DNA from: Streptomyces sp. LS1784
GTDB lineage: Bacteria; Actinomycetota; Actinomycetes; Streptomycetales; Streptomycetaceae
Assembly (NCBI RefSeq): GCF_020103755.1
Contig: NZ_JAHSQD010000007.1
Location: 1 to 50,681 of the forward strand
Reading direction: 5' to 3'
Length of the DNA: 50,681 bases
Shown here: in pieces, positions 1-9,855 of the stretch
Layout of the letters: every line of letters starts with the position of its first letter
Numbering within the stretch: position 1 is the first letter of the stretch
Notes under the pieces: model-generated
Told to the model about the DNA's origin: nothing
Databases searched by the model: none
The model's input: only the letters and a program-made list of their open reading frames with translations
Made by a program: the position numbers and the translations under genes

Positions 1-1
1 C

Positions 2-994
2 GACGGCGCGCCGCAGACTGCCGGGGAGCGCTCCGGCTCCGGCACGCCGTCCGGCCCCGCCGTACCGCCGCCGCTGCCCGCCTTCGGCAGGGCGCAGCCC
101 CGGACCGCCGCCGCACCCCAGCCCCGGACCGGTGGCGACGAACGGGAGTTGGACGCGGCCCTGGCCGAACTCTCGCTGATGGTCGGCCTGGAGCCGGTCA
201 AGCGCCAGGTGCGGGCGCTGTCCGCCCAGTTGAGAATGTCGCGGCTCCGGGCCGAGCAGGGTCTGCCCGTCCAGCCGCCGAAACGCCACTTCGTCTTCTC
301 CGGCCCCTCGGGCACCGGCAAGACCACCGTGGCCCGCATCCTCGGCCGGGTCTTCCACGCCCTCGGCCTGCTCTCCGGCGACCACCTGGTGGAGGCCCAG
401 CGCGCCGACCTGGTGGGCGAGTTCCTCGGCCAGACCGCCGTGAAGGCGAACGAGCTGATCGACTCCGCCCTGGACGGCGTGCTGTTCATCGACGAGGCGT
501 ACAGCCTCTCCAACTCCGGCTACACCAAGGGCGACGCGTACGGCGACGAGGCGCTCCAGGTGCTGCTCAAGCGTGCCGAGGACAACCGGGACCGGCTGGT
601 GGTGATCCTGGCCGGCTACCCCGAGGGCATGAACCGGCTGCTCGCCACCAACCCCGGCCTCAACTCCCGCTTCACCACCCGGGTCGACTTCCCCAGCTAC
701 CGCCCCGGCGAGCTGACCGCGATCGGTGCGGCGCTGGCCGGCCGGGACGGCGACGGCTGGGACGAGGACGCCGCCGAGGAGCTGGCCAGCATCTGCGCCC
801 ACGTGGTCCGTGAGGGCTGGATCGACGAGCTGGGCAACGGCCGGTTCATCCGCACCCTGTACGAGAAGTCCTGCGCCTACCGGGACCTGCGACTGTCGCT
901 GCTGCGCGAGCCGCCGGGCCGGGAGGACCTGGCCACGCTGCGGCTGCCGGACCTGGTCCAGGCGTACGGGGAGCTGATCGACGGCCGGAGCTGA
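2..994 (+). CDS. AAA+ ATPase, EccA/CbxX/SpoVK family (5' truncated by window)
   Basis: The reading frame is open from base 2, so the true start lies upstream of the window. The first 50 or so codons are Pro/Ala/Gly-rich linker. The AAA domain follows with Walker A GPSGTGKTT near nt 301-327, Walker B VLFIDEAY near nt 478-501, and an SRFTTRVDF arginine-finger/sensor region near nt 667. Proteins of this family act as hexameric remodelling ATPases; in actinobacteria the closest relatives are the cytosolic EccA subunits of type VII secretion and CbbX/SpoVK. No secretion genes are visible in the window, so the substrate is unknown. It converges on the epimerase gene downstream. Confidence 0.85.
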   Translation, partial: DGAPQTAGERSGSGTPSGPAVPPPLPAFGRAQPRTAAAPQPRTGGDERELDAALAELSLMVGLEPVKRQVRALSAQLRMSRLRAEQGLPVQPPKRHFVFSGPSGTGKTTVARILGRVFHALGLLSGDHLVEAQRADLVGEFLGQTAVKANELIDSALDGVLFIDEAYSLSNSGYTKGDAYGDEALQVLLKRAEDNRDRLVVILAGYPEGMNRLLATNPGLNSRFTTRVDFPSYRPGELTAIGAALAGRDGDGWDEDAAEELASICAHVVREGWIDELGNGRFIRTLYEKSCAYRDLRLSLLREPPGREDLATLRLPDLVQAYGELIDGRS

Positions 995-1010
995 TCCCCG
1001 ACTCCGGGGA
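995..1010 (+). terminator. Short stem-loop directly after the AAA ATPase stop
   Basis: A 6-bp inverted repeat (TCCCCG / CGGGGA, 4-nt loop) begins immediately after the TGA of the ATPase gene. More GC dyads follow up to about 1060, between two convergent genes. There is no U tract, which is common for Streptomyces terminators. Weak evidence. Confidence 0.35.
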
Positions 1011-1103
1011 CCGGCTCCCCCGGGACCGGCTGCGCCCCGGTGCCCGTGCTGGTGCCCGGGTGCGGCCCGGGTCCGGCCGTCGAGGACCCCGGTGTCGGCA
1101 GTG

Positions 1104-2090
1104 TCAGCCCTTGAGGAGCGCGGCCTCCCGCTCCCGGTCCAGCCCGACCCCGGCCCGGTCGGCCCGCTGCGGGGCGCTGCCGCCGATCGACCGCAGCCAG
1201 GCCCAGGTGTCCTCGACGGTCTCCGCGACCGGGCGGCAGCGCAGCCCGGCGCCGAGCGCGCGCTCGACCAGGCCGGTGTGCAGGAAGTCGTAGAGCTCGC
1301 CGGGCGGCAGCCAGACCGGCAGCTCGGTCCACGGCTCGATGCCCGCCGCGAGGATCCGCTCCGGGTCCGTCCAGCGCAGTTCGGCGTCCGAGCCGGTGGC
1401 CCGTACGCAGGCCTCCAGCAGTTCGCCCGTGGTGGCGTGGCCGGACGGGCTGACCAGGTTGTACGGGCCGCCGAGCCGGGCCACCGCGGCGTCCAGGATC
1501 CAGGCCGCGAGGTCGCGCACGTCGATGTACTGGAGCGCCAGGTCACGCGGCCCCGGGGCGAGCACCGGGCCGCCCTCGGCGATCCGGTTGAGCCACCAGG
1601 GCAACCGGCCGATGTTCTCGTGCGGGCCGATGATCAGCCCGGCCCGGGCCAGCAGCGCCCGCCCGCCGTACTCCGCCTCCAGCGCCAGCTCCGCGCCGCG
1701 CTTGGCCTCGGCGTAGGGCACCTCGCCGGTGAGGTCCGGGGAGGAGGCGACCACCGGCGCGGCCTCGCCGGCCCCGGCCGCCAGCGGGTAGTCGTACACC
1801 GACCGGCTGGAGACGTACGCGTAGTGGCCGACCCGGCCGTTGAGGAGTCGGGCGCTGTCACGCACCGCCGCGGGGGCCCAGGACCAGGTGTCCACCACCG
1901 CGTCCCACTCCCCCGTACCGAGCGCCGCGAGGCCGTCCTCGGTGGTGCGGTCGCCCTTCAGCACCCGGACGCCCTCGGGCGCGGGCTGCGTGCCGCGGTT
2001 GAGGGCCGTCACCTCCCATCCCCTGGCCGACGCCTCCTCGGCGATGACCCGTCCGACGAACCTGGTTCCACCCAGCAGGAGAAGTCTCAT
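1104..2090 (-). CDS. NAD(P)-dependent epimerase/dehydratase (extended SDR)
   Basis: The 328-aa protein starts [14 protein letters not shown], with the Rossmann GGTRFVG motif at residues 7-13. A VSSRSVY segment and a YAEAK (YxxxK) catalytic pair follow, as in extended short-chain dehydrogenases of the NAD-dependent epimerase/dehydratase family. The substrate, probably a nucleotide sugar or similar, cannot be told from sequence. The ATG at 2088-2090 is chosen because the Rossmann motif starts right after it; a GTG 9 nt upstream is an alternative. A perfect hairpin abuts the start codon. The two CNNM-type genes lie upstream on the same strand, 110 bp away. Confidence 0.85.
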   Translation of the reverse strand: MRLLLLGGTRFVGRVIAEEASARGWEVTALNRGTQPAPEGVRVLKGDRTTEDGLAALGTGEWDAVVDTWSWAPAAVRDSARLLNGRVGHYAYVSSRSVYDYPLAAGAGEAAPVVASSPDLTGEVPYAEAKRGAELALEAEYGGRALLARAGLIIGPHENIGRLPWWLNRIAEGGPVLAPGPRDLALQYIDVRDLAAWILDAAVARLGGPYNLVSPSGHATTGELLEACVRATGSDAELRWTDPERILAAGIEPWTELPVWLPPGELYDFLHTGLVERALGAGLRCRPVAETVEDTWAWLRSIGGSAPQRADRAGVGLDREREAALLKG

Positions 2091-2120
2091 GCCGACCACC
2101 CTGCTGCCAGGGTGGTCGGC
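2091..2120 (-). promoter_or_regulatory. Perfect 13-bp inverted repeat abutting the epimerase start codon
   Basis: GCCGACCACCCTG and its exact reverse complement are separated by a 4-nt loop. The hairpin ends on the base before the epimerase ATG, so in mRNA it would contain the ribosome-binding region. It could be an operator or translational control hairpin for the epimerase, or the terminator of the upstream CNNM operon. Confidence 0.5.
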
Positions 2121-2200
2121 ATGGAACGGCTGAACGCTCTGGGCGGAATCGCCGGGAGCGGACACGCCGTCAGCGAAAGCCGGAACTTTCCGGAGGGGTG

Positions 2201-3247
2201 TCAGACCGTGGCGCGGTGGTCCGGGTCGTGCACCTCGCCGACCAGTTCCTCCAGCACGTCCTCCAGCATGACCACCCCGAGCGTGCGCCCGTCCTGGTCC
2301 AGGACGGCGGCCAGGTGGCAGGCGGCCCGGCGCATCGCGCCGAGGGCGTCGTCCAGCGGGAGGCTGCCGCGCAGAGCCGTGATCGGCCGCCGCAGACGGG
2401 CCGGGACGGGCATCGAGGGGTCGTCCACGTCGAGGACGTCCTTGAGGTGGACGTAGCCGAGGTAGCCGTGGCCGGCCGGATCGCCATCGGTGACCGGGAA
2501 GCGCGAGAAGCCGGTGCGCAGCGCCAGCTCCTCGACCTCGGCGGCGGTCGCCTCGGTGTCCACGGTGACCAGCTGCTCGGGCTTGAGCAGCACCTCGGTG
2601 ACCGGGCGGTGGCCCAGCTCCAGGGCGTCCTCCAGGCGCTCCTGGCGGCTCTCGTCGAGCAGGCCGGCGTCCCGGGAGTCCGCCAGCAGGTACATCAGCT
2701 GCTCGGTGGTGAAGACCGACTCGACCTCGTCCTTGGCGTCCACCCGGAACAGCCTCAGCACGCCGTTGGCGAAGGCGTTCAGCAGCCGGATCACCGGGGA
2801 GAGCCAGCGGGCCAGCCGGTCCAGCGGCGGGCCGAGCCAGAGCGCGGCCCGCTCCGGGCCGGCCATGGCCATGTTCTTCGGCACCATCTCGCCCATCACC
2901 ATGTGCAGGAAGACCACGACGGCGAGCGAGATCCCGTACGAGAGCGGGTGCATCAGGGCGGACGGGACGCCGATCGCGTGGAACGGACCCTCCAGCAGGA
3001 CGGCGATGGTCGGCTCGGCGAGGGCACCGAGGCCCAGCGAGCAGACGGTGATGCCGAGCTGGGCGGCGGCCAGCATCGCGGAGACGTTGGACAGCGCGTG
3101 CAGCACGGTGCGGGCACGCCTGTGCCCGGCCTCGGCGAGCGGCTCGATCTGGCTGCGGCGCACCGACACCACGGCGAACTCGGCGCCGACGAAGAAGGCG
3201 TTGCCGAGCAGGAGCAGCAGCGCGACGGCCAGTTGCAGGGCGGTCAT
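2201..3247 (-). CDS. CNNM/CorC-type membrane protein (DUF21 + CBS pair)
   Basis: This 348-aa protein has an N-terminal DUF21/CNNM transmembrane domain (about residues 1-190, starting [21 protein letters not shown]) followed by tandem CBS domains (about 210-340, including [12 protein letters not shown] and [15 protein letters not shown]). Family members (CNNM, CorC/YfjD, formerly 'hemolysin C-like') are linked to Mg2+/Co2+ efflux. The C-terminal CorC_HlyC domain seen in the neighbouring paralogue is missing here. Its ATG overlaps the stop of the upstream paralogue by ATGA, so the pair is translationally coupled and may form a heteromeric transporter (inference). Confidence 0.9.
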   Translation of the reverse strand: MTALQLAVALLLLLGNAFFVGAEFAVVSVRRSQIEPLAEAGHRRARTVLHALSNVSAMLAAAQLGITVCSLGLGALAEPTIAVLLEGPFHAIGVPSALMHPLSYGISLAVVVFLHMVMGEMVPKNMAMAGPERAALWLGPPLDRLARWLSPVIRLLNAFANGVLRLFRVDAKDEVESVFTTEQLMYLLADSRDAGLLDESRQERLEDALELGHRPVTEVLLKPEQLVTVDTEATAAEVEELALRTGFSRFPVTDGDPAGHGYLGYVHLKDVLDVDDPSMPVPARLRRPITALRGSLPLDDALGAMRRAACHLAAVLDQDGRTLGVVMLEDVLEELVGEVHDPDHRATV

Positions 3248-4587
3248 CGGCTCTCCTGCCCGTCCTCGTCGAACTGCGCGGGCGCGCTCGTGCGCTCCAC
3301 CCGGACCTCGGTGGTGCGGTGGCGGTCGACACCGGTCACGGTGAAGCGCCAGCAGGGCAGGTGGGCCTGCTCGCCCACCTCGGGGAGCTTGCCGAGCAGG
3401 TCGGCGACCAGACCGGCCAGGGTCTCGTACGGGCCGTCGGGGGCGTTCAGGCCGATCCGCTCCAGCTGGTCGATCCGGGCGCGGCCGTCGGCCTCCCAGA
3501 CCGGCAGGCCGTTGACCGGCGGCAGCGGGAGCAGCTCGGGGTGGTCGTCGGGGTCGTGCTCGTCCTGCACCTCGCCGACGATCTCCTCGACGATGTCCTC
3601 GACGGTGACGACGCCGGCGGTGCCGCCGTACTCGTCGACCACGATGGCCATCGGCTGGAGGCGGCGCAGCTGGTCGAGCAGCCGCTCGGCGGGCAGCGTC
3701 TCGGGCACCAGCAGCGGCGGCGAGGCCAGCTCGCCGACCCGCACCAGGCCGCGCCGGACGGCCGGGACGGCCAGGGCGTCCTTGAGCGTGACGGTGCCGG
3801 TGACCTCGTCCAGGCTGTCGGTGTAGACCGGGAAGCGGGACAGGCCGGTCGCCCGGGTGAGGTTGATGACGTCGGAGGCGGTGGCGTCGCGCTGGAGCGC
3901 GGCCACGTCCACCCGCGGGGTCATCACGGACTCGGCGGTCAGCTCGCCCAGGCCCAGGGTGCGGACGAAGAGGGTCGCCGATTCCTCGTCTATCGCGCCG
4001 GCCTTGGCCGAGTGGCGGGCCAGCGAGACCAGCTCGTCCGGGGTGCGGGCGTGTCCCAGCTCCTCCTGCGGCTCGATGCCGAAGGCCCGGACGGTCCGGT
4101 CGGCGGTCCCGTTCAGGAAGCTGATCAGCGGACGGCAGGCGAAGGAGAACGCCATGTGCGGGGCGGCGACCGCGCGGGCCACCTGGAGCGGGCGGGAGAT
4201 CGCCCAGTTCTTCGGCACCAGCTCTCCGATCACCATCTGGACGACGGTGGCCAGCGCCATGCCGACGATCACGGCGACGCCGCGGGCGGCCGCGTCGGGC
4301 ACGCCGATGGCGGACATGACGGGCGCGAGCAGGGTGGACAGGGCCGGCTCGGCGAGCATGCCGACCACCAGCGAGGTGACGGTGATGCCGAGCTGGGCGC
4401 CGGAGAGTTCGAAGGAGAGGTGCCGCAGGGCGCCGGCGACGCGGCGGGACTTGGCGTCACCCGCCTCGGCGGCACGTTCCACTGCCCCGCGCTCGACGGT
4501 CACGAAGGCGAATTCGGCGGCCACGAACAGGCCGTTGGCGAGGATCAGGAGAACGGCCGCGAGCAACAGCAGCCAGGCGGTGATCAC
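3244..4587 (-). CDS. CNNM/CorC-type membrane protein (DUF21 + CBS + CorC_HlyC)
   Basis: The 447-aa protein has the full CNNM architecture: DUF21 membrane domain (about 1-195, start [20 protein letters not shown]), CBS pair (about 210-335, with [20 protein letters not shown]) and a C-terminal CorC_HlyC domain (about 350-430). The likely role is divalent cation, especially Mg2+, efflux. The start is GTG at 4585-4587. The 3' end overlaps the start of the shorter paralogue by 4 bp. The 222-bp gap upstream holds no gene and should carry the promoter for the pair and for nothing else visible. Confidence 0.9.
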   Translation of the reverse strand: MITAWLLLLAAVLLILANGLFVAAEFAFVTVERGAVERAAEAGDAKSRRVAGALRHLSFELSGAQLGITVTSLVVGMLAEPALSTLLAPVMSAIGVPDAAARGVAVIVGMALATVVQMVIGELVPKNWAISRPLQVARAVAAPHMAFSFACRPLISFLNGTADRTVRAFGIEPQEELGHARTPDELVSLARHSAKAGAIDEESATLFVRTLGLGELTAESVMTPRVDVAALQRDATASDVINLTRATGLSRFPVYTDSLDEVTGTVTLKDALAVPAVRRGLVRVGELASPPLLVPETLPAERLLDQLRRLQPMAIVVDEYGGTAGVVTVEDIVEEIVGEVQDEHDPDDHPELLPLPPVNGLPVWEADGRARIDQLERIGLNAPDGPYETLAGLVADLLGKLPEVGEQAHLPCWRFTVTGVDRHRTTEVRVERTSAPAQFDEDGQESR

Positions 4588-4809
4588 AGTGCCGCCTGCC
4601 TTCCGGGGGTCGGAAGCGAGGCGGCGCAGGTACTACCGGACGGATCGTCCATCGAGGGGGAGTGTCACTCCTCAGGTCGGTCGGGCACTCGATTTCGGGC
4701 AGAGCGGACTTTGCCCCACTTTTACCAGCGTAGACCATACCCGGATGGGGGTAGGAAGCCCGTTCGGCCCGCCATGGTCCGGGAACCCCAGGTGGGAGGA
4801 GGTCCGGGC

Positions 4810-5250
4810 TCAGACCTGGGCGTGGTGCTCGACCAGGTCGCGCAGCGCGCGGGCGTCCGCGATCGCCTGCGCCTGGCCGACCCCGGACTGGATGCCGACC
4901 GCGGCGAGCGAGGTGCCGTCGGCGAGGTCGAGGGTCGCCCACGGGTCGCCCTGGCGGAAGTTGACCCGGACGATCTCGGCCCAGGCGAGCCGACGGCTGC
5001 GGACGAAGTTGACCACCGTCACGCCCTCCGCGTCGGCGCTCACCCGGGGGCGGGCCAGCATCAGGCCGACGGCGGCGAAGAGGATGCCGCTGGCCGTCAT
5101 CATGATCCGGTCGTTGAGCTGCCAGTTCTCCGGGAGCAGCACGGCCATCGCGGAGAACAGCACCACCAGCAGCACGCAGACCGGCAGGAGCACGGCGCGG
5201 GTGCGGCGCGGCGCCCAGGTGACGGGGAACTCGACGGGCGGCGTGGACAC
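4810..5250 (-). CDS. PH-like domain membrane protein
   Basis: This 146-aa protein has two hydrophobic segments (about residues 18-38 and 48-65) followed by a soluble bacterial-PH-type domain (about 66-140) with the pattern ARPRVSADAEGVTVVNF...LAWAEIVRV. Small proteins of this type are common in Streptomyces, often near hisG, and have no established biochemical role. The ATG lies at 5248-5250. It is on the same strand as hisG but separated from it by 190 bp containing three short dyad repeats, so it probably has its own transcript. Confidence 0.8.
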   Translation of the reverse strand: MSTPPVEFPVTWAPRRTRAVLLPVCVLLVVLFSAMAVLLPENWQLNDRIMMTASGILFAAVGLMLARPRVSADAEGVTVVNFVRSRRLAWAEIVRVNFRQGDPWATLDLADGTSLAAVGIQSGVGQAQAIADARALRDLVEHHAQV

Positions 5251-5357
5251 GGGCGATCTCCGGGGGTGGTTCTGGTGACGGCAGCACGAGGGGCGGGGAC
5301 GCGGTCGGCGTCCCCGCCCATTGAACCGTTCTTTACTCGTGGACCGGTGAGCAGGCC

Positions 5358-5441
5358 ACCCGGGCGAGCGGGTTCCCCGGGCATCGCGGCCGCTCGGTCG
5401 TCGCGCTCACCCGGGCGAACGGGTCACCCGGGCGGGCGGGT
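5358..5441. repeat. Three copies of a 16-bp dyad repeat downstream of hisG
   Basis: ACCCGGGCGAGCGGGT (5358-5373), ACCCGGGCGAACGGGT (5409-5424) and ACCCGGGCGGGCGGGT (5426-5441) are near-identical. Each is an inverted repeat (ACCCG / CGGGT) able to form a hairpin. The last copy ends on the first base of the hisG stop codon complement. They probably end the hisE-hisG transcript. Confidence 0.6.
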
Positions 5442-6289
5442 CAGAGGCGGCAGGCGTGGATGTTGGTGACCAGGATGGCCCGGGCGCCGATGCTCCACAG
5501 GTCGTCCATGATCTGCTGGGCCTCCTTGCGGAGCACCATCGAACGCACCGCGACCCAGCCCTCGGTGTGCAGCGGCGAGACGGTCGGCGACTCCAGGCCC
5601 GGGGTGAGCGCGACGGCGGCGCTGACCTTCTCGGCGCGGATGTCGTAGTCCATCAGCACGTAGCGGCGGGCCACCAGCACGCCCTGGAGGCGGCGCAGGA
5701 ACTGCTCCACCCGCGCGTCCTCGCCCGCGCCCTTGGGCCGGATCACCACGGCGTCGGAGACCAGGATCGGCTCGCCGAACACCTCCAGGCCCGCGTTGCG
5801 CAGGCTGGTGCCGGTCTCCACCACGTCGGCGATCACGTCGGCGACACCCAGCTGCACGGCGGTCTCGACCGCGCCGTCCAGCTTGGTGACCGTCGCCTTC
5901 ACGCCGTGGTCGGCCAGGTGCTGCTCGACCAGGCCGGTGTAGGAGGTGGCGATCCGCAGGCCCTCCAGGCCCTTGACGTCCTCGACCGTCACGCCCTCGG
6001 GACGGGCGAAGCGGAAGGTCGACCCGGAGAAGCCGAGGGCGAGCACCTCCTCGGCGTTGGAGTGCGAGTCCAGCAGCAGGTCGCGGCCGGTGATGCCGAC
6101 GTCGAGGCGGCCGGAGCCGACGTAGACGGCGATGTCACGCGGGCGGAGGAAGAAGAACTCCACCTCGTTGTTCGGGTCGACGAGGACGAGCTCCTTGGGG
6201 TCCTTCCGCTGGCGGTAGCCGGCCTCATGGAGCATCTCCGCCGCGGGACCCGAGAGAGAACCCTTGTTGGGGACGGCGATGCGCAGCAT
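5441..6289 (-). CDS. hisG: ATP phosphoribosyltransferase, long form
   Basis: HisG condenses ATP and PRPP to phosphoribosyl-ATP, the first and feedback-regulated step of histidine biosynthesis. The 282-aa length and the C-terminal regulatory domain (about residues 205-282) fit the long, hexameric, HisZ-independent form. The start [12 protein letters not shown] and the segment [17 protein letters not shown] are typical of the family. An AAGGAAG Shine-Dalgarno precedes the ATG at 6287-6289. It lies 56 bp downstream of hisE on the same strand, the usual actinomycete hisE-hisG pairing; other his genes are not in the window. Confidence 0.97.
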   Translation of the reverse strand: MLRIAVPNKGSLSGPAAEMLHEAGYRQRKDPKELVLVDPNNEVEFFFLRPRDIAVYVGSGRLDVGITGRDLLLDSHSNAEEVLALGFSGSTFRFARPEGVTVEDVKGLEGLRIATSYTGLVEQHLADHGVKATVTKLDGAVETAVQLGVADVIADVVETGTSLRNAGLEVFGEPILVSDAVVIRPKGAGEDARVEQFLRRLQGVLVARRYVLMDYDIRAEKVSAAVALTPGLESPTVSPLHTEGWVAVRSMVLRKEAQQIMDDLWSIGARAILVTNIHACRL

Positions 6290-6345
6290 GGGAGGTTGCT
6301 TCCTTACCTGTAGGGAGGATGGGCGCGCTCGGGAGAGCGGGGTGT

Positions 6346-6618
6346 CTAGAGGTACTTGTAGACGTCGTCGAGCGTCAGCCCGCGGGCGATCATCATCACC
6401 TGAAGGTGGTACAGGAGCTGGGAGATCTCCTCCGCCGTCTGCTCGTCCGACTGGAACTCGGCGGCCATCCAGACCTCGGCGGCCTCCTCGACGACCTTCT
6501 TGCCGATCGCATGGACGCCCTGCTGGACGAGCTGCGCGGTACGGGAGGACGAGGGGTCGCCGGTGGCGGCCTTCTGCTGGAGCTCGGCGAAGAGCTCCTC
6601 GAATGTCTTCGAAGCCAT
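6346..6618 (-). CDS. hisE: Phosphoribosyl-ATP pyrophosphatase
   Basis: The 90-aa HisE hydrolyses phosphoribosyl-ATP to phosphoribosyl-AMP, the second step of histidine synthesis. The [16 protein letters not shown] and [14 protein letters not shown] helices carry the conserved acidic Mg2+-binding residues of the MazG-like all-alpha NTP pyrophosphatase fold. It is stand-alone rather than fused to HisI. ATG at 6616-6618. A -10-like TAAGGT lies about 9 nt before the start on this strand, suggesting a very short leader just after the riboflavin-operon terminator. Confidence 0.96.
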   Translation of the reverse strand: MASKTFEELFAELQQKAATGDPSSSRTAQLVQQGVHAIGKKVVEEAAEVWMAAEFQSDEQTAEEISQLLYHLQVMMIARGLTLDDVYKYL

Positions 6619-6658
6619 GATGGGGCCACCTTACGGTGTGCGGGCGGACGGACGGTAA

Positions 6659-6708
6659 ACGGTCCCGGAGCGTGGACGGTCCGGTGGACTTCCGCGCTCC
6701 GGGACCGT
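6659..6708 (-). terminator. Stem-loop terminator of the riboflavin operon
   Basis: A perfect 14-bp inverted repeat (ACGGTCCCGGAGCG / CGCTCCGGGACCGT, arms 6659-6672 and 6695-6708, 22-nt loop) begins 11 bp past the ribH stop and precedes hisE. No U tract follows. It separates the rib operon from hisE-hisG. Confidence 0.7.
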
Positions 6709-6718
6709 ACGGGCGTCG

Positions 6719-7192
6719 TCAGAGCGCGGCGCGCAGCACCACGGCGGTGGCGACGGCGGCGGTGACGGCCTCGTGGCCCTTGTCCTCGGCGGAGCCCGGC
6801 AGACCCGCCCGGTCGATCGCCTGCTCCTCGTTGTCGCAGGTCAGCACACCGAAGCCGACCGGGACGCCGGTGTCGACGCTGACCTGGGTGAGGCCGGCGG
6901 TGGCCGCCTGGCAGACGTAGTCGAAGTGCGGGGTGCCGCCGCGGATCACCACGCCGAGGGCCACCACGGCGTCGTAGCCGCGCTCGGCGAGGCGCTTGGC
7001 GGCGACCGGCAGCTCGAAGGTGCCGGGCACCCGCAGCACGGTCGACTCGGTGACGCCCAGCTCCTTGAGCGCGCGGTGGGCGCCGTCCAGCAGGCCGTTC
7101 ATCACCTTGTCGTGCCACTGGGCGGCGACGACGGCGACCTTGAGGTCGGCGGCGCCGTCGATGGTCAGCTCGGGGGCTCCGTGGCCGCTCAT
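6719..7192 (-). CDS. ribH: 6,7-dimethyl-8-ribityllumazine synthase
   Basis: RibH condenses 3,4-dihydroxy-2-butanone 4-phosphate with 5-amino-6-ribitylaminouracil to give lumazine, the penultimate riboflavin step. The 157-aa protein has the family signatures [29 protein letters not shown] and [13 protein letters not shown]. It is the last gene of the ribE-ribM-ribAB-ribH operon, 67 bp after ribAB, and is followed by a strong hairpin. ATG at 7190-7192. Confidence 0.97.
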   Translation of the reverse strand: MSGHGAPELTIDGAADLKVAVVAAQWHDKVMNGLLDGAHRALKELGVTESTVLRVPGTFELPVAAKRLAERGYDAVVALGVVIRGGTPHFDYVCQAATAGLTQVSVDTGVPVGFGVLTCDNEEQAIDRAGLPGSAEDKGHEAVTAAVATAVVLRAAL

Positions 7193-7226
7193 GCGCTTCT
7201 CCTACTTCCTGTGTGTCTCTGATGGG

Positions 7227-7262
7227 GGTGCTTCAGGTGCTTCAGGTGCTTCAGCAGCTTCA
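7227..7262 (-). repeat. Four tandem 9-bp units carrying in-frame stops at the ribAB 3' end
   Basis: GGTGCTTCA is repeated three times exactly (7227-7253), plus a GCAGCTTCA variant ending at 7262. Read on the coding strand this is TGA AGC TGC, then TGA AGC ACC three times. The ribAB stop codon TGA (7260-7262) is therefore followed by three more in-frame TGA codons at 9-nt intervals. Confidence 0.85.
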
Positions 7263-8531
7263 GGAGCCGAGGCCGGGCAGGTCGTGGCCCATCCGGTCGC
7301 GCTTGGTGCGCAGGTAGCGCAGGTTGTGCTCGCCCGGCGCGATCTCGACCGCTTCGCGCCCCTTGACCTTGAGCCCGTGCTCGGTGAGCGCGGCCAGCTT
7401 CTGCGGGTTGTTGGTGAGCAGGGTGAGCGAGCGGACGCCGAGGTCCACCAGCATCTGGGCCGCGATGCTGTAGTCGCGGGCGTCGGCCGGCAGGCCGAGG
7501 TCCAGGTTGGCGTCGACGGTGTCCCGCCCCTGCTCCTGGAGCTCGTACGCGCGCAGCTTGTGGGCCAGGCCGATCCCCCGCCCCTCGTGGCCGCGCAGGT
7601 ACAGCACCACGCCGCGCCCGGCCTCGGCGACCCGCTGCAACGAGGCCTCCAGCTGCGGGCCGCAGTCGCAGCGCAACGAGCCGAAGACGTCACCGGTCAG
7701 GCACTCGGAGTGGACCCGCACCAGGACGTCCTCGCCGTCCGGCAGCCGGCCCTCCGCGTCCAGGCCGCCGGCCACCAGCGCGAGGTGCTCGACGCCGTCG
7801 ATGGTGCCCCGGTAACCGACGGCGGTGAACTCCCCGTGCGCGGTGGGCAGGGCGGTGGCGGCGGCCCGGTCGACGTGCAGCTCGGTGCGGCGGCGGTAGG
7901 CGATCAGGTCCTCGATGGAGATGATCGCGAGGCCGTGCTCGCGGGCGAAGGCGACCAGCTCGGGCAGCCGGGCCATGGTGCCGTCGTCGTTGACCACCTC
8001 GGCGATCGCGCCGGCCGGCGGCAGCCCGGCGAGCCGGGCCAGGTCGACGGCGGCCTCGGTGTGGCCGGGGCGGACCAGCACGCCGCCCTCGACGGCGCGC
8101 AGCGGGAAGACGTGCCCGGGGCGGGTGAGGTCGCCGGGCTCGGTGCCGGGCGAGGACAGCAGCCGTACGGTGCGGGCGCGGTCGGCGGCGGAGATGCCGG
8201 TGTCGACCCCCTCCCGGGCGTCCACCGAGACGGTGTACGCGGTGCCCTTGCGGTCCTCGTTGACCTGGGTCATCGGCGGGAGCTTGAGGCGGTCCAGCTC
8301 CTCGCCGGTCATCGGGGCGCAGATCACGCCGGAGCTGTAGCGGATGGTGAAGGCCATCAGCTCGGGGGTCGCGGCGGACGCGGCGAAGACGATGTCGCCC
8401 TCGTTCTCGCGGTCCTCGTCGTCGACCACGACCACGGCCCGGCCGAGCGCGATGTCGGCGATCGCCCGCTCGACCGGGTCGAGGACGAGCTCCGGTTCGG
8501 TGGCGCCGCTGCTGGACTGGTTCTCGGTCAT
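7260..8531 (-). CDS. ribAB: Bifunctional DHBP synthase / GTP cyclohydrolase II
   Basis: This 423-aa fusion makes both riboflavin precursors. The N-terminal DHBP synthase (about residues 15-215, with [11 protein letters not shown] acidic loop) converts ribulose 5-phosphate to dihydroxybutanone phosphate. The C-terminal GTP cyclohydrolase II (about 220-420) opens GTP and shows the zinc ligands in [18 protein letters not shown]. The ATG overlaps the ribM stop (ATGA at 8528-8531). It is the third gene of the FMN-riboswitch operon. Its stop codon is embedded in a tandem 9-bp repeat. Confidence 0.97.
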   Translation of the reverse strand: MTENQSSSGATEPELVLDPVERAIADIALGRAVVVVDDEDRENEGDIVFAASAATPELMAFTIRYSSGVICAPMTGEELDRLKLPPMTQVNEDRKGTAYTVSVDAREGVDTGISAADRARTVRLLSSPGTEPGDLTRPGHVFPLRAVEGGVLVRPGHTEAAVDLARLAGLPPAGAIAEVVNDDGTMARLPELVAFAREHGLAIISIEDLIAYRRRTELHVDRAAATALPTAHGEFTAVGYRGTIDGVEHLALVAGGLDAEGRLPDGEDVLVRVHSECLTGDVFGSLRCDCGPQLEASLQRVAEAGRGVVLYLRGHEGRGIGLAHKLRAYELQEQGRDTVDANLDLGLPADARDYSIAAQMLVDLGVRSLTLLTNNPQKLAALTEHGLKVKGREAVEIAPGEHNLRYLRTKRDRMGHDLPGLGS

Positions 8532-9175
8532 ACCGTGGCTCCCTGCGGGACGGTGGCGGACTTGGCGCGCGGCTCACAGGTGCTCAGCCACCAGGAACGC
8601 AGGCCGAGCAGCACCAGGACGAAGTAGACGGAGTACGTCAGGCCGGAGAAGGTGTAGCCGCTGTTGAAGGCGAACGGCACGCCGACCGCGTCGACCGCGA
8701 TCCAGGCGAACCAGAACTCCACCCAGCCGCGGGCCTGGGCGACCATCGCGGCCAGCGTGCCGACGAAGATGTAGGCGTCCGACCAGGGGCTCCAGGAGAG
8801 GCTGGGGAAGGACGTGAAGAGCAGGGCGAGCGCCACTGTGCCGGCCGCGGTGCCCGCCGCCAGCACGATCCGCTCGGGCCAACGGGCGAACCGTACGGCG
8901 ATCGTGCCGCCGTCGCGGCGGCCCCGCCGCCACTGCGCCCAGCCCCAGGAGGCGGTGGCGATCACGATCAGCTGCTTGCCGATCAGGCCGGGGACGTGGC
9001 CGCCGAGGTAGGCGGCGATCAGCACCGCGCCGGACAGCAGCTGGACGGGCCAGCTCCAGACCGAACGGCGCCAGCCGAGCGCGAGCCCGCCGAAGCCGAG
9101 GATGTTGCCGAACATGTCGGCCCACTTGACGTGTTCGCCGAGGACGGTGAACGCCTCGCCGCTGAGCCAGCTCAC
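8528..9175 (-). CDS. ribM: RibM/PnuC-family riboflavin transporter
   Basis: A 215-aa polytopic membrane protein of the PnuC family with a [19 protein letters not shown]-terminal region and about seven hydrophobic segments. PnuC proteins move nicotinamide riboside, but the homologue embedded in actinobacterial rib operons (RibM/PnuX) carries riboflavin by facilitated diffusion. Its place between ribE and ribAB under an FMN riboswitch supports the riboflavin role. It begins with GTG overlapping the ribE stop (GTGA) and ends overlapping ribAB, so translation of the three genes is coupled. Confidence 0.9.
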   Translation of the reverse strand: MSWLSGEAFTVLGEHVKWADMFGNILGFGGLALGWRRSVWSWPVQLLSGAVLIAAYLGGHVPGLIGKQLIVIATASWGWAQWRRGRRDGGTIAVRFARWPERIVLAAGTAAGTVALALLFTSFPSLSWSPWSDAYIFVGTLAAMVAQARGWVEFWFAWIAVDAVGVPFAFNSGYTFSGLTYSVYFVLVLLGLRSWWLSTCEPRAKSATVPQGATV

Positions 9176-9855
9176 TCGGACTCCCCCGGGGTCGCGTCGA
9201 TCGACAGGTCGGGCAGGTTCGGCAGGGTGCGGGACTCCAGCAGGCGCTCGACGTACTTCGCGAGCACGTCCACCTCCAGGTTGACGCCCTCCCCCACGGT
9301 CTTGGCGCCGAGCGTGGTCAGCGCGAGGGTGGTCGGGATGAGGCTGACGGTGAAGCTGTCCCTGGCGGCCTCCACCACGGTGAGGCTGACGCCGTCGACC
9401 GTGATCGAGCCCTTCTCCACCAGGTAGCGGGAGATCGTGCCGGGCAGCGAGAACCGCAGCACCTCCCAGCGCAGGCTGCCCTCCGCGTCGCGCTCCCCGG
9501 GCTCACGGCTCAACAGCCGCCCGGTGCCGTCGACATGACCCTGGACCAGGTGGCCGCCCAGCCGGGCGCCGAGCGCCATGGCGCGCTCCAGATTGACCCG
9601 GGAGCCGGGTGCCAGCTCGCCGAGGCTGGAGCGGTGCAGCGTCTCCGCCATCACGTCGGCGCTGAACTCGCCGGTGCCGGCGGCCAGTTCCTCCGGGCTG
9701 TCGACAACGGTCAGGCAGACGCCGTTGACCGCGATGGAGTCGCCGTGACGGGCACCCGTACAGACCACCGGGCCACGCAGACGGATGCGTGAGGAGTCGC
9801 CGATCTCCTCGATCGACACGACCTCGCCGAGCTCTTCGATGATGCCGGTGAACAC
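9172..9855 (-). CDS. ribE: Riboflavin synthase alpha chain
   Basis: RibE dismutates two lumazines to riboflavin. The 227-aa protein shows the usual internal duplication: barrel 1 begins [12 protein letters not shown] with VNGVCLTVV, and barrel 2 has GHVDGTG and VDGVSLTVV. The GTG at 9853-9855 is chosen because the near-universal FTGIIEE N-terminus follows it and an AGGAG Shine-Dalgarno precedes it; the frame is open further upstream but that stretch is leader RNA. It is the first gene after the FMN riboswitch, which ends about 230 nt upstream. Confidence 0.97.
   Translation of the reverse strand: MFTGIIEELGEVVSIEEIGDSSRIRLRGPVVCTGARHGDSIAVNGVCLTVVDSPEELAAGTGEFSADVMAETLHRSSLGELAPGSRVNLERAMALGARLGGHLVQGHVDGTGRLLSREPGERDAEGSLRWEVLRFSLPGTISRYLVEKGSITVDGVSLTVVEAARDSFTVSLIPTTLALTTLGAKTVGEGVNLEVDVLAKYVERLLESRTLPNLPDLSIDATPGESE

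Noticed and set aside
1104..3332. A 742-codon minus-strand frame fusing the CNNM region with the epimerase
   Set aside because: Only the part from 2090 downward is homologous to a known family; the upstream half is an out-of-frame shadow of the CNNM gene at 2201-3247.
3319..5469. Long plus-strand frame opposite the CNNM, PH-like and hisG genes
   Set aside because: Composition is typical of antisense frames in GC-rich DNA, and well-recognised genes occupy the other strand.
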